Part shown: piece after piece, positions 1 to 8,967 of the stretch
How the letters are laid out: the number at the start of each line of letters is the position of its first letter
How positions within the stretch are numbered: position 1 is the stretch's first letter
NCBI RefSeq assembly: GCF_005862305.2
Contig: NZ_CP054023.1
Span: forward strand, 372,001 to 436,000
Length of the DNA stretch: 64,000 nt
Reading direction: 5' to 3'
Origin: Rhizobium indicum
GTDB lineage: Bacteria; Pseudomonadota; Alphaproteobacteria; Rhizobiales; Rhizobiaceae
Notes under the pieces: model-generated
What the model was told of the DNA's origin: nothing
Database searches by the model: none
What the model saw: the letters and a program-made list of their open reading frames with translations, nothing else
Made by a program: the position numbers and the translations under genes

Positions 1-590
1 GGCATTGCCGCCTCGACGACGTGCTCGGAGCCGCTGAGCGGGGCTGCGGCCGTCAGATAGGCGTTCGGTGTCAGCGTCGAAAAATCCTGAGCGAGATATT
101 CTGGGGCGGCTTCCGGATGGACGAAGCGGTCCTCGATCTGCACCGGAACGCCGTTTTCGCTGTGGACGATCAGCGAGTGGAAAACCGCAGCGCCGATCGG
201 CAATTCGAGCGCGTCGGCAACCTCGGGAGAGGCGGTTTCCTGGGCGAGAACGACGACGGCGGCCTCATGGACATGGCCGCGTTCGGCGATTTCCTCGGCG
301 ATGTTGCGCACTTCGAACAGCGCCGAATAGCCCTTGCGCTCGGCAACGAAGGAGCCGACGCCCTGGATGCGGATGAGTTCGCCCTCATTGGCAAGTTCGC
401 GCAGTGCTCGGTTGGCGGTCATCTTGCTGACGCCGAGTTCGACGACCAGCTCGTTTTCCGAGGGCACGCGATATTTCGGCGGCCACTCGCCGCTCTGGAT
501 ACGGTCGAGGATCACCTGCTTGACGCCGGCATAGAGCGGGGTGCTGTCATTTTCTGCCAGTTCGCGCTTCATCTCGCCGGGACGTTTCAT
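1..590 (-). CDS. hutC: HutC-type GntR-family repressor (partial, C-terminus beyond the window)
   Basis: GntR/HutC transcriptional repressor, expected to bind urocanate or a related ligand and to control histidine uptake and breakdown. The start at 588-590 has an AAGGA ribosome site, giving an N-terminus MKRPGEMKREL. Residues about 18-80 form the GntR winged helix, with the VPSENELVVELGVSKMTANR pattern. After it comes a UTRA ligand-binding domain that begins SALFEVRNIAEEIAERGH and runs off the left edge, so roughly 197 residues are visible of an expected 240-250. It is divergent from the amino acid ABC operon that ends in a HutH-like lyase, which supports the hut assignment. The effector is inferred from family and context. 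Confidence 0.9.
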   Translation of the reverse strand, partial: MKRPGEMKRELAENDSTPLYAGVKQVILDRIQSGEWPPKYRVPSENELVVELGVSKMTANRALRELANEGELIRIQGVGSFVAERKGYSALFEVRNIAEEIAERGHVHEAAVVVLAQETASPEVADALELPIGAAVFHSLIVHSENGVPVQIEDRFVHPEAAPEYLAQDFSTLTPNAYLTAAAPLSGSEHVVEAAM

Positions 591-642
591 TGCCTATTCC
601 TTTTGCACGAATGGAATTCGCCACATAATTCGACTTTCCCTC

Positions 643-677
643 TTGCATATCACAAAATATCTCATATGGTACCATAT
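643..677 (+). promoter_or_regulatory. Putative promoter with overlapping 14-bp palindromic operator
   Basis: A perfect palindrome ATATGGTACCATAT spans 664-677 in the divergent region between hutC and the transporter. TTGCAT at 643-648 followed after 16 bp by TATGGT at 665-670 resembles a sigma-70 promoter reading toward the transporter, so the palindrome would cover the -10 box. HutC proteins bind short palindromes in this position. Seen: the symmetry and spacing. Inferred: HutC binding and autoregulation. Confidence 0.45.
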
Positions 678-786
678 ACAACCTCCCAATCGGTCCTTTG
701 AGAAAAATAGGACAAGAAAGGGCAAGCCGGCGAAGATCGGCCGTGGTGCCGCAAGGTCTGTTTCAACTCCAGAGGAGAATTCACAA

Positions 787-1629
787 ATGAAATTCAGCGC
801 AATCCTGCTTTGCGGTGTGGCGGCTTTTTCCGCCTTCGCCGCGCCTGCCTTTTCCAAGGACTGGACGAAGGCGACTATTACGCTCGAAGGCGCCTATGCG
901 CCCTGGAACCTCACCAATGCCGACGGCACGCTCGGCGGCTTCGAGCCGGAACTCGCCAAGGTGCTGTGCGAGCGCGCCAAGATCGAGTGCACGCTGGTTG
1001 CCTCCGATTGGGACGGCATGATCCCGGCGCTCAACGCCGGCAAGTTCGACGTTATCATGGATGCGCTATCGATTACCGAAGAGCGCAAGAAGATCATCGA
1101 CTTCACCATTCCCTATGCCGCCACGCCCGCCGCCTTCGCCGCCGCTAAGGACAGCCCGCTGGCGAACGCCGCCGGCACCGGCGCCACGATCAAGATGACG
1201 CCCGGCCAGACCGGCGTGAAGGAGATCGACGCGCTGAAGGAAGTCTTCAAGGGCAAGACGATCGGCATCCAGGCGGCCACCGTCTACGCCAAGTTCGTCT
1301 ATGACAATTTCGGCGACATCGCCGAGATCCGCGAATACAAGACCGGCGCCGATCGCGACCTCGACCTGCAGAACGGCCGTATCGACCTCGGCTTCGATGA
1401 CGCCGTCTATTTCGCCAACGCGTTCAAGGCCGCCAACGACACGCTCGCCTTCACCGGCCCGGAGATCGCCGGCTCGATCTGGGGCGAGGGTGAAGGTCTC
1501 GGCCTGCGCAAGGCCGATACCGACCTGCGCGACAAGTTCAACGAGGCGATCAAGTCGACGCTTGCCGACGGCACGGTCAAGACCCTGTCGATGAAGTGGT
1601 TCAAGATGGACGTCAGCCCGCAGCAGTAA
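787..1629 (+). CDS. Polar amino acid (probably histidine) ABC transporter substrate-binding protein
   Basis: Periplasmic solute-binding protein of the family 3 (HisJ/LAO) class that delivers an amino acid to the permeases encoded downstream. The start at 787 follows a GAGGAG ribosome site at 772-777 and gives a normal secretion signal (MKFSAILLCGVAAFSAFA, cleavage near AFS-KDW). An upstream in-frame extension from 541 has no signal peptide and is rejected. The mature part has the family pattern: GAYAPWN near the N-terminus, then FEPELAKVLCERAKIECTLV and DWDGMIPALNAGKFDVIMDA. At 280 aa it has the usual length. HutC beside it and a HutH-like enzyme at the operon end suggest histidine or urocanate as ligand, but the ligand cannot be read from the sequence. 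Confidence 0.9.
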   Translation: MKFSAILLCGVAAFSAFAAPAFSKDWTKATITLEGAYAPWNLTNADGTLGGFEPELAKVLCERAKIECTLVASDWDGMIPALNAGKFDVIMDALSITEERKKIIDFTIPYAATPAAFAAAKDSPLANAAGTGATIKMTPGQTGVKEIDALKEVFKGKTIGIQAATVYAKFVYDNFGDIAEIREYKTGADRDLDLQNGRIDLGFDDAVYFANAFKAANDTLAFTGPEIAGSIWGEGEGLGLRKADTDLRDKFNEAIKSTLADGTVKTLSMKWFKMDVSPQQ

Positions 1630-1692
1630 GCGTTTCGGCCTTTCGGGCCGCAGACACGGGTCTCCGGCTTTATCGCCGGGGACTGCATGCTC

Positions 1693-1804
1693 GAACAGGA
1701 TGATTTTAGGCCGGGCCGGCCTAAAATCTGAATCCTGTTCTAAATAAAAGAGTTAGAGCATGATGTCGTCCGAAAACCGCTCACACTTTTCGGCATCATG
1801 CTCT
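1693..1804. repeat. RIME1-like intergenic element: two large adjacent palindromes
   Basis: Palindrome 1: GAACAGGAT at 1693-1701 pairs with ATCCTGTTC at 1732-1740, enclosing GATTTTAGGCC (1702-1712) paired with GGCCTAAAATC (1718-1728). Palindrome 2: AGAGCATGATG at 1755-1765 pairs with CATCATGCTCT at 1794-1804, with an inner CCGAAAA/TTTTCGG stem. About 112 bp with two large palindromes matches the description of the Rhizobium intergenic mosaic element RIME1. It lies between the binding-protein gene and the permeases, where hairpins could protect the upstream mRNA. Palindrome 2 recurs inverted at 8604-8652. Confidence 0.75.
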
Positions 1805-1848
1805 GGTGTCAATCCACAAAACACTGCCGCGGACGGGGAACGGACGAT

Positions 1849-2574
1849 ATGGCAAGTTTGGAACTGCTTGGCTTCGGCTCGACGGGATGGGGCGCGCTGC
1901 TCATTGCCGCCACCTTGATGACGCTGGCCGTCACGGCAACGGCGCTGGCGATCGGCGCGGTGCTCGGCGCGATCGTCGCGGCGGCGAAACTCTCCGGCAA
2001 TCTTATCCTCGTCACGCTTGGCAACGTCTATACGACGGTGTTTCGTGGCGTGCCCGAACTGTTGATCATCTATCTCATCTATTTCGGCGGCTCCTCGGCC
2101 GTCACCGCGATCGGCAAGGCAATGGGTTACGAGGGTTTCCTCGGCTTGCCCTCCTTTATCGCAGGCGCGCTTGCCGTCGGCATCATCTCCGGCTCCTACC
2201 AGGCGGAGGTGTTCCGTGGCGCCTTCCTTGCCATCTCCAAGGGCGAGCTCGAAGCCGCCTCGGCGATCGGCATGCATCGTGGCATGCGTCTTCGCCGCAT
2301 CATCATGCCGCAGGTGTTTCGCCTCGCCATTCCCGGCCTCGGTAACGTGTGGCAGCTCAGTCTCAAGGATTCGGCGCTGATCTCCGTCACCGGGCTTGCC
2401 GAGCTGATGCGCACCAGCCAGGTTGCGGCAGGCTCGACCCGGCAATATTTCCTGTTCTTCATCGCCGGCGGTTGCCTCTATCTGCTCCTGACCAGCCTTT
2501 CGGACCGCATCTTCAACGGGGCGGAGCGCCGCGCCAACCGCAGCATGCCGGCATCCGCCATGGGCCAGGCGTAA
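1849..2574 (+). CDS. Amino acid ABC transporter permease (HisQ-like)
   Basis: Inner-membrane permease of the HisM/HisQ family (241 aa), one half of the amino acid channel. Several hydrophobic segments are visible, starting with ALLIAATLMTLAVTATALAI. The EAA loop that contacts the ATPase is present as EAASAIGMHRGMRLRRI. ATG 1849 is preferred over the in-frame ATG at 1798, which lies inside the palindromic repeat and would add 17 polar residues. It follows the binding protein after the repeat and precedes the second permease by 10 bp with a strong AGGAGG site, so the three are one transcription unit. Confidence 0.9.
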   Translation: MASLELLGFGSTGWGALLIAATLMTLAVTATALAIGAVLGAIVAAAKLSGNLILVTLGNVYTTVFRGVPELLIIYLIYFGGSSAVTAIGKAMGYEGFLGLPSFIAGALAVGIISGSYQAEVFRGAFLAISKGELEAASAIGMHRGMRLRRIIMPQVFRLAIPGLGNVWQLSLKDSALISVTGLAELMRTSQVAAGSTRQYFLFFIAGGCLYLLLTSLSDRIFNGAERRANRSMPASAMGQA

Positions 2575-2584
2575 GGAGGCGACA

Positions 2585-3289
2585 ATGGATTTCATCTTCA
2601 TCGCCTCGACCTTGGTCACCCTGCTCAAGGCCGTACCGACGACGCTCATCCTGTTTTCGCTGTCGATCCTCACCGGTGGCCTGCTGGCGCTCGTCATCGT
2701 CTGGATGCGGACCAGCGGCAACCCGGTGCTTTCAAGCTTCGCCAAAGGCTATATCTTCATCTTCCGCGGCTCACCGCTGCTGATCCAGATGTTTCTGGTC
2801 TTCTACGGCCTCGGCCAGTTCGGCTTCATCCGCTATTCCTTCCTCTGGCCATTCCTGCGTGAGCCGATGGTCTGCGCCGTGCTGTCACTGGCGCTCTGCA
2901 CGGCCGGCTACACGGCGGAGATCTTTCGCGGCGGCATTCGCGCCGTCTCGCCGAAGGAGATCGAAGCGGCGCGCTCGATCGGCATGTCCGGCTTCCTGCT
3001 GGTCCGTCGCATCCTGGCGCCGATCGCCTTCCGCCATGCGCTACCGGCCTATTCCACCGAGATCGTGCTGATGATGAAGTCGACGGCGCTCGCAAGCCTC
3101 GTCACCGTCTGGGAAGTGACCGGCGTCGCCCAGCGGTTGATCTCGCAGACCTACCGCACGATGGAAGTCTTTCTCTGCGCGGCGATCATCTATCTCGTCC
3201 TCAACTTCATCATCCTGCAGGGCATGGCCCTGCTCGAATATTCGCTGTCCCGACACCGCCGCGCGGCCCCGCAGGCGCTGAAGGCGTAG
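2585..3289 (+). CDS. Amino acid ABC transporter permease (HisM-like)
   Basis: Second inner-membrane permease of the polar amino acid importer (234 aa), expected to pair with the product of the preceding gene. AGGAGG at 2575-2580 sets the ATG at 2585. The N-terminal membrane segment is [20 protein letters not shown], and the EAA motif is [20 protein letters not shown], for docking on the ATP-binding subunit. [16 protein letters not shown] is the typical HisM-family motif before the next membrane segment. Gene order binding protein, permease, permease, ATPase is the classic HisJQMP layout. Confidence 0.92.
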   Translation: MDFIFIASTLVTLLKAVPTTLILFSLSILTGGLLALVIVWMRTSGNPVLSSFAKGYIFIFRGSPLLIQMFLVFYGLGQFGFIRYSFLWPFLREPMVCAVLSLALCTAGYTAEIFRGGIRAVSPKEIEAARSIGMSGFLLVRRILAPIAFRHALPAYSTEIVLMMKSTALASLVTVWEVTGVAQRLISQTYRTMEVFLCAAIIYLVLNFIILQGMALLEYSLSRHRRAAPQALKA

Positions 3290-3315
3290 CAGTTCTTGAC
3301 CCGATTGGAGCACCC

Positions 3316-4092
3316 ATGCCAGGCGTAACCCGACTATCGGTCCGCAATATCCGCAAGAGCTTCGGTACGCACGAGGTCTTGCGCGGCATTTCCCTCGATG
3401 CGGAAGACGGTGATGTGATTTCGCTGCTCGGCGCCTCCGGCTCCGGCAAGTCGACCTTTCTGCGCTGTATCAACATGCTCGAAACCGCCAGCGACGGCGA
3501 GATCTGGGTCGACGGCGAGGAGGTCCGCATGGTGCACAAGGGCGGGCGGAGCAAGCCGGCCAGCCAGAAGCAGGTGGACCATATCCGCTCCGAGCTCGGC
3601 ATGGTGTTCCAGTCCTTCAATCTCTGGTCCCACATGACGATCCTGCAGAACGTCATCGAGGGCCCGATCCATGTGCTGAAGCGGCCGCGCGCCGACTGCA
3701 TCGCCGAGGCCGAAGCGCTGCTTGAAAAGGTCGGCATCGCCGATAAACGCCACGCCTATCCCGCCCATCTCTCCGGCGGCCAGCAGCAGCGCGCGGCAAT
3801 CGCCCGGGCGCTGGCGATGAAGCCGAAGGTGATGCTGTTCGACGAGCCGACCTCGGCGCTCGATCCGGAGCTTGTCGGCGAGGTGCTGCGCGTCATGCGC
3901 GCGCTTGCCGAGGAAGGCATGACCATGCTCGTCGTCACCCATGAGATGAGCTTTGCCCGCAACGTCTCGAACCGCGTCGTCTTCATGCGCGAGGGCCTGA
4001 TCGAAAGCAGCGGCAAGCCGGACGAGATGTTCACCGGCGGCGCGACCCCCGCCTTCCGCCAGTTCATCGGCCATTTCGGAAGCGGTCAATGA
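3316..4092 (+). CDS. Amino acid ABC transporter ATP-binding protein (HisP/GlnQ-like)
   Basis: Cytoplasmic ATPase (258 aa) driving the amino acid importer. Walker A is GASGSGKST (residues 39-47), the Q-loop is VFQSFNLW, the signature is LSGGQQQ (151-157), and Walker B VMLFDEP is followed by the TSALD D-loop and the THEMSF switch histidine. The HisP-type sub-motif [12 protein letters not shown] lies between Walker A and the Q-loop. Its stop overlaps the start of the following lyase gene (ATGA at 4089-4092), which implies translational coupling of uptake and catabolism. Confidence 0.95.
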   Translation: MPGVTRLSVRNIRKSFGTHEVLRGISLDAEDGDVISLLGASGSGKSTFLRCINMLETASDGEIWVDGEEVRMVHKGGRSKPASQKQVDHIRSELGMVFQSFNLWSHMTILQNVIEGPIHVLKRPRADCIAEAEALLEKVGIADKRHAYPAHLSGGQQQRAAIARALAMKPKVMLFDEPTSALDPELVGEVLRVMRALAEEGMTMLVVTHEMSFARNVSNRVVFMREGLIESSGKPDEMFTGGATPAFRQFIGHFGSGQ

Positions 4093-5576
4093 CGATCACG
4101 ATCGATAAAGTGCTGACCTGGCGCGACGTCGCGCGCGTCGGGGCAGGGGAAGCGCTCGCGCTGTCGCCGGTCGCCTGGGTACGTGTCGAGCAGGCAAGCC
4201 GCATCGTCGCCAGCATCGTCGAGACGGGGGTACGCGCCTATGGCGTCAATACCGGCGTCGGGGCGCTGGCCGATACGGTGGTCGATCGCGCCTCGCAGAG
4301 CCTGTTGTCGCGCAGCATCGTGCTCAGCCATGCCTGCTGCGTCGGACCATTGCTGGCCGCCCGCGAGGTGCGCGCCATCATCGCCGCCGGGATTGCCAAT
4401 TTCGCCCATGGCCATTCCGGCGTGCGGCGCGAGATCGTCGAGCATCTTGCGGCCATACTGAAACATGATTGCATTCCCGACGTGCCGTCCAAGGGCTCTG
4501 CCGGTTATCTCGTCCACAATGCCCATATTGCGCTTGTTCTGATCGGCGAAGGCAGCGCTCACCTGGACGGTCGGCGCATGAGCGGTCGCGAGGCGCTTGC
4601 CGCGATAGGGCTCGAACCGCTGGTGCTCGGCGCCAAGGAGGGCTTGAGCTTGGTCAACGGCACGGCCTGCGCCACGGGCCTGACCAGTGTCGCGCTTTCG
4701 CGCGCCGAGCGGCTGCTCGATTGGGCCGATGCGATCGCAGCACTGACGCTGGAAGCGGCGGGCTGCCAGATCGCCGCCTTCGACGCGACCGTGCTGGCGC
4801 TGCGCCCATCGGCGGGAATCGAGAAAGTGGGCGCGACGCTGCGTGCGCGGCTTCAGGGCAGCGGCCTTGTCGCCGCCGCCTTCGGCCGGCGCACGCAGGA
4901 TGCGCTCAGCCTTCGTTCGGTGCCGCATGCGCATGGCGCCGCCCGCGATGTCTTCGACAATTCCGCCCGCGTCGTCAATCAGGAGCTTGCTTCGGTGACG
5001 GACAATCCGGCTGTCTCAGGCACGCCGGAACAACCGATCGTCTCCTCCGAGGCCCATGCGGTTGCCCCGGCGCTCGGGCAGGCGGCAGATAGCCTGGCGA
5101 TTGCGCTCGCGCAGATCGGCGCGATCAGCGAACGGCGCATGGACCGGCTGGTCAATCCGCTGGTGAGCGGCCTGCCGCCCTTCCTCGCCAGCGATGCCGG
5201 CAGCCATTCCGGGTTCATGATCGCCCAATATACCGCTGCCGCACTCAGCAACGAGAACCGCCGCCTTGCCGCACCCGCGGCCATGGACGGCGGGCTGACC
5301 TCGGGCCTGCAGGAGGATTTTCTCGCGCACCCGACGGCCGCGGCCGGCAAGCTGCTCACCGTCATCGACAACGCCGAATATATCCTGGCGATCGAATTGA
5401 TGGCGGCGGCACAGGCGCATGATTTCCTGGCGGCGACGGCGGCGCGGGCGGCAGGCACGGACCTTGTCTATAAAGCCGTGCGGAAACATGTTTCCCATTA
5501 CGGCGACGAGCGGCCGCTCAACGGCGATATCGAGGCTGTCCGCAGCCTGATCCGCGAGACTGCGCCGCCGCTATAA
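4089..5576 (+). CDS. hutH: Histidine ammonia-lyase-like protein with altered MIO motif
   Basis: Member of the HAL/PAL aromatic amino acid lyase family (495 aa). Canonical members deaminate histidine to urocanate using an MIO cofactor made from Ala-Ser-Gly. Family landmarks are clear: [10 protein letters not shown] (residues 51-60), [49 protein letters not shown] and LTSGLQEDF. Where normal enzymes read GSVGASGDLAPLAH, this one has [12 protein letters not shown] (residues 135-146): the cofactor triad is absent or changed to Ser-Ala-Gly. It is translationally coupled to the transporter ATPase and lies near hutC, so the substrate is probably histidine-related. Whether it is an active ammonia-lyase is uncertain. 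Confidence 0.85.
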   Translation: MTITIDKVLTWRDVARVGAGEALALSPVAWVRVEQASRIVASIVETGVRAYGVNTGVGALADTVVDRASQSLLSRSIVLSHACCVGPLLAAREVRAIIAAGIANFAHGHSGVRREIVEHLAAILKHDCIPDVPSKGSAGYLVHNAHIALVLIGEGSAHLDGRRMSGREALAAIGLEPLVLGAKEGLSLVNGTACATGLTSVALSRAERLLDWADAIAALTLEAAGCQIAAFDATVLALRPSAGIEKVGATLRARLQGSGLVAAAFGRRTQDALSLRSVPHAHGAARDVFDNSARVVNQELASVTDNPAVSGTPEQPIVSSEAHAVAPALGQAADSLAIALAQIGAISERRMDRLVNPLVSGLPPFLASDAGSHSGFMIAQYTAAALSNENRRLAAPAAMDGGLTSGLQEDFLAHPTAAAGKLLTVIDNAEYILAIELMAAAQAHDFLAATAARAAGTDLVYKAVRKHVSHYGDERPLNGDIEAVRSLIRETAPPL

Positions 5577-5582
5577 TCGGCC

Positions 5583-6125
5583 TCAGAACGGCTGGGTCTC
5601 GGAATTCTGCTTTGGTTTTTCGCCGGCCTCGAGACGTTTGAGGCACTGGACGAAGGTCGGGTAGAGCTGCTCCACCCGCGAGAGCGGCAGCGTCCAGTCG
5701 CCTTCGTCACCGGCAAAGGTGATCTGCACGTCAGGCATTCCGGCAAAGGAATTCTTGATGATCTTCTTCAGTCCGGCGCTCCCCTTGCTGGCCGGACCCC
5801 AGAGGCGAAGCGTGTTCTTGTCGAAGAAATCGGCCGCGATGACCTTCGTCGCCGCACGGTCGGTCAGCGTCACCTCGGTCTTGGTGCCGGCCGGAATGTC
5901 CCATGTGGTCTTTGCGACCAGCCAGAACGTCTCGGTCGCGCTCTGGCGGAATTCCATGGTCTTGCCGATCTCGCTGTCCCACCGCAGGCGGCAATAGGGA
6001 TGCGGGCTCTCGTTGGCAAAGCCGACCGACCATTGTCTCGCGCCGCCTATCCATTCGGTCTCGCCGAAGGCTGAGACCGGCTGCATGAGGGCCGCCATCA
6101 GAATCATCACTGTCGGAATTTTCAT
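5583..6125 (-). CDS. Exported hypothetical protein
   Basis: Unrecognised protein of about 180 aa. Starting at 6125 gives a normal secretion signal (MKIPTVMILMAALMQPVSA, cleavage near SAFGETEW); upstream in-frame starts would only lengthen it. The mature part is beta-rich looking and contains WSVGFANESPHPYCRLRWDS and VTLTDRAATKVIAADFFD. There are two cysteines, one near the front and one in VQCLKRLEAG near the end. It is convergent with the lyase gene, with only 6 bp between the two stops. No function can be assigned beyond a likely periplasmic location. Confidence 0.75.
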   Translation of the reverse strand: MKIPTVMILMAALMQPVSAFGETEWIGGARQWSVGFANESPHPYCRLRWDSEIGKTMEFRQSATETFWLVAKTTWDIPAGTKTEVTLTDRAATKVIAADFFDKNTLRLWGPASKGSAGLKKIIKNSFAGMPDVQITFAGDEGDWTLPLSRVEQLYPTFVQCLKRLEAGEKPKQNSETQPF

Positions 6126-6290
6126 CGCCGAAACCATCTCCACCGCAATCGTCTCCAGCGATAGCAAAAGAAGGTTGAGCTTTTGCTACTAAGCGTGTCC
6201 GGATCAGGCGACGGTCGTCCTCGGGAATGTCCTTGAATGCCGCAAGGTCTTGAAACCTCGCTTCGCATTGCCAATCTGGCGGAGACCGAC

Positions 6291-7055
6291 ATGAATAAAG
6301 GGAGCTCGACGGCAGGCATGACTGAGGTTCAACGACGAGGTTTTCTGACAAGGCTTACCGCCTATGAACCGCTGACGCTGATTACGCTCGCATCGATCGC
6401 CGGCGGGCTGTTCGTGCTCCAGCGGCTGACCAGCGAAGTCCTGGAAGGCGAGACCTTTCGCTTCGACGAGGTGATCCTGCTGGCGTTGAGACGCGCGGAT
6501 GATCTTGCCGTGCCGATCGGCCCCGACTGGCTGACGCATGCCGTCGACGATATCACCGCCCTCGGCGGCGTCACCGTTCTCTCGCTGCTGACGGTTCTCA
6601 TCACCGCCCATCTTCTGCTCGACCGGCGCTGGCCGATCGCGATCTTCGTCTTTTCCTCGGTGCTGACCGGCTGGCTGGCGAGCGCGACGCTGAAGATTCT
6701 CGTCGCCCGGCCGCGTCCCGACATCGTGCCGCATCTGGTCGAAGTGAGCGATCTCAGCTTTCCAAGCGGACATGCGATGGTCTCGGCGGTGACCTACCTG
6801 ACGCTAGGGGCGCTCGTGGCGCGAACGCAGCGTTATCCCTCGACGCGGATCTTCGTCATGGGTGCCAGCGTCTTCCTTGCCGTCGTCGTCGGTTTGAGCC
6901 GGATCTATCTCGGCGTTCATTACCCCACGGACGTCTTCGCCGGATGGTGCGCCGGCGCGCTCTGGGCGCTCGGCTGCTGGCTGATCTCGAAGCGGTTCAT
7001 TCCGAGCCGCGCGCCAGATGAGGCCGTCGAGGCGGGAAACGGCGACAGCAGATAG
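6291..7055 (+). CDS. PAP2-family membrane phosphatase
   Basis: Integral membrane phosphatase of the PAP2/undecaprenyl-diphosphatase superfamily (254 aa). All three motifs are present: KxxxxxxRP at 135-143 (KILVARPRP), PSGH at 158-161, and SRxxxxxHxxxD at 203-214 (SRIYLGVHYPTD). Five or six hydrophobic segments surround them, so the active site should face the periplasm. ATG 6291 follows a GGAG site; the longer frame from 6237 has a non-hydrophobic extension without ribosome site. The substrate may be undecaprenyl diphosphate, phosphatidate or a lipid A phosphate, which the sequence does not decide. Confidence 0.9.
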   Translation: MNKGSSTAGMTEVQRRGFLTRLTAYEPLTLITLASIAGGLFVLQRLTSEVLEGETFRFDEVILLALRRADDLAVPIGPDWLTHAVDDITALGGVTVLSLLTVLITAHLLLDRRWPIAIFVFSSVLTGWLASATLKILVARPRPDIVPHLVEVSDLSFPSGHAMVSAVTYLTLGALVARTQRYPSTRIFVMGASVFLAVVVGLSRIYLGVHYPTDVFAGWCAGALWALGCWLISKRFIPSRAPDEAVEAGNGDSR

Positions 7056-7066
7056 CAGCGCGGAGC

Positions 7067-8587
7067 CTATTGCGGCACCTGGAACAGGTGGCGGATACGC
7101 GTCACCAGCGAGCTCACCGAGCGGCCGTGCAACGTGGCGCCTTCGGCCGCGAAGGAATGCTGGCCGGTCTCGATACGGTGTAAGAGGGTGGCGGCAAGCT
7201 CTTCGGCGATGCCGGGCCGGTCGTGCAGCAGCGGCGTCAGGCTTGTCTGGGCGATCTCGTAGACGACGACGAAGGTCAGGGCCCGCAGGCTGGCGGCCTC
7301 GCCGACGCCGATCAGCAGCCCGCTTTCGCCGAAATAATCGCCCGGCGCCAGCCGGCCGAGTTCGATTTCCTTATGGCCTTCCTGACGCGTGGCGACCAGG
7401 GCGCCGGTGCGCACGATCATCAGCGACGCAACCGTATCGCCCTGGTCGATGAGAACGGAATCCTTCTTGTAGGTCCGCCGCGTCATCGAGGATGCGAGCG
7501 TTTCCTTTTCGTCCTCGGTCAGCGAGGAAAACAGCGGGACGGCGTCGAGCAGCCTGAGCGGCGTCGGCCGGTGCGGCTTTGCCATCCCCTCCGGCTGCAA
7601 CTGCTCGGGCGGTGGGCCGGCGGCGTCGAGCGGCCGTGCCAAGGTGAGGCCGGCGGCCTTGATATGGCGGTAGATGAGATCGAAAATCTCGTTCTTCGCC
7701 GGCCCCGTCTGGCCGATATCCCTGACGCGGAAGGAGAGCTCCAGCTCCACTGCATCTGATGTCAGCGATTTGATCTGCACGCCGGGTTTCGGCTCAGTCA
7801 GGATCGAGCCGCTGCTCAAAAGCACGGCGCGCATGACCTCGATGATCGCCGACGGCCCGATCGTCGGCACGACCCGGACCGTTAGTGAGGCGCCGTGACT
7901 GCGGTCGGGGCTGCTGAGATTGGTCAGCCCGACCTTGGCCAGAAAGCTGTTGGGCAGGACGACGAGGTCGTTCGAGCCGTTCAGCAGATGGGTGGAGCGC
8001 CAATTGGTTTCGACGACACGGCCTTCGACGCCGTCATTCAGCACGATCCAGTCGCCGATCGTATAGGGACGGCCGAGGTTGAGCGCGATGCCGGAAAAGA
8101 CGTCGCTCAGAGTGCTCTGCATAGCAAGGCCGAGGATGATGGCAAAGACGCCTGATGTGGCGATCAGCGTGCCGACGGGAAAGCTGAAGACATAGGCGAC
8201 CACCGAGAGGATCGCGCCGAGATAGATCAGGCCGATGACCAGATCCTGAACGAGACGACCTTCGCGCGGTTGGCGCTCGAAGATCAGGAAGACGCGGACG
8301 AAGGCGATCAGCGCCCAGGCGGCATTGATCCACCAGACCACCTTGGCAAGGGCGATGAAGACGCGTTCGAAGGTCGAAGCCGTCGTCGGCCCGACTTCGT
8401 AGGGCACGATGTCGTGATAAAGCAGCAGGACGGTGAGCGCCGCGAAGAAAAACACCTGGCCGGCGAGCTTCCAGCTCGGGAAGGGCCGAAGCGCTATGCG
8501 CGTGATGATCGCACCGACCACGGCCAACGTCCCGGCCTGGACGACAGGATCGGCAAGCACTCCGGACCATGTGGGATTATCAAGCAT
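7067..8587 (-). CDS. MscS-type mechanosensitive channel with C-terminal cyclic nucleotide-binding domain
   Basis: Membrane channel protein (506 aa). Hydrophobic segments fill roughly residues 15-160. They lead into the MscS pore region VGTLIATSGVFAIILGLAMQ and the following beta domain LGRPYTIGDWIVLNDGVEGR with VVLPNSFLA. Residues about 350-470 form a cNMP-binding domain: LFSSLTEDEKETLASSM, then DSVLIDQGDTVASLMIVRTG and GDYFGESGLLIGVGEAASLRA. In the phosphate-binding cassette the usual arginine position reads EAASLRA. This architecture defines bacterial cyclic nucleotide-gated MscS homologues. Its neighbour converges from the other strand with 11 bp between them. Confidence 0.93.
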   Translation of the reverse strand: MLDNPTWSGVLADPVVQAGTLAVVGAIITRIALRPFPSWKLAGQVFFFAALTVLLLYHDIVPYEVGPTTASTFERVFIALAKVVWWINAAWALIAFVRVFLIFERQPREGRLVQDLVIGLIYLGAILSVVAYVFSFPVGTLIATSGVFAIILGLAMQSTLSDVFSGIALNLGRPYTIGDWIVLNDGVEGRVVETNWRSTHLLNGSNDLVVLPNSFLAKVGLTNLSSPDRSHGASLTVRVVPTIGPSAIIEVMRAVLLSSGSILTEPKPGVQIKSLTSDAVELELSFRVRDIGQTGPAKNEIFDLIYRHIKAAGLTLARPLDAAGPPPEQLQPEGMAKPHRPTPLRLLDAVPLFSSLTEDEKETLASSMTRRTYKKDSVLIDQGDTVASLMIVRTGALVATRQEGHKEIELGRLAPGDYFGESGLLIGVGEAASLRALTFVVVYEIAQTSLTPLLHDRPGIAEELAATLLHRIETGQHSFAAEGATLHGRSVSSLVTRIRHLFQVPQ

Positions 8588-8603
8588 TGACTGTCCACTC
8601 GCC

Positions 8604-8652
8604 AGAGCATGATGCTGAAAAGTGTGAGCGGTTTTCGGACGACATCATGCCT
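8604..8652. repeat. Second, inverted copy of the RIME1-like palindrome
   Basis: AGAGCATGATG with the central block GAAAAGTGTGAGCGGTTTTC matches, in reverse orientation, the palindrome at 1755-1804 with only a few differences. It lies just upstream of the MscS-like gene. Two near-identical copies in intergenic DNA within 7 kb show a dispersed element, not a gene-specific terminator. Confidence 0.8.
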
Positions 8653-8868
8653 CACTCTTGAATTCTAATGATGGCTTCGCCGCATCCTGACTTCCAATCC
8701 GACTGCGAGGCAACCGTAAAATAGCGCCAGCACCCAGAGCGTCGGAAGCGGACAGTTGACGGATCTGGGTCACCAGCGACCATCCGAGCCGCCGTTCAGC
8801 GTGGCGCTGACGATCAACCTCATGTCTGTGGTGTCCCATCCTTGCGGCGTCACAAGTGCTGGAGCGCT

Positions 8869-8906
8869 TACAGCGCCGCGCGTCTTTTAAGACACGCGGC
8901 GCTGTA
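8869..8906. repeat. Long hairpin of a rhizobial intergenic palindrome
   Basis: TACAGCGCCGCGCGTCTT (8869-8886) pairs with the complementary arm at 8889-8906 across a TT loop; only one of 18 pairs mismatches. There is no T-run on either side, so it is more like a repeat-family palindrome than an intrinsic terminator. It lies downstream of the dehydrogenase gene, whose stop is at 8968. Confidence 0.6.
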
Positions 8907-8967
8907 ACACTTTCAATCCTCGCACGTGCTTTCCGAAAATCGATTCCGATTTGCGGGGCCGATGCGC

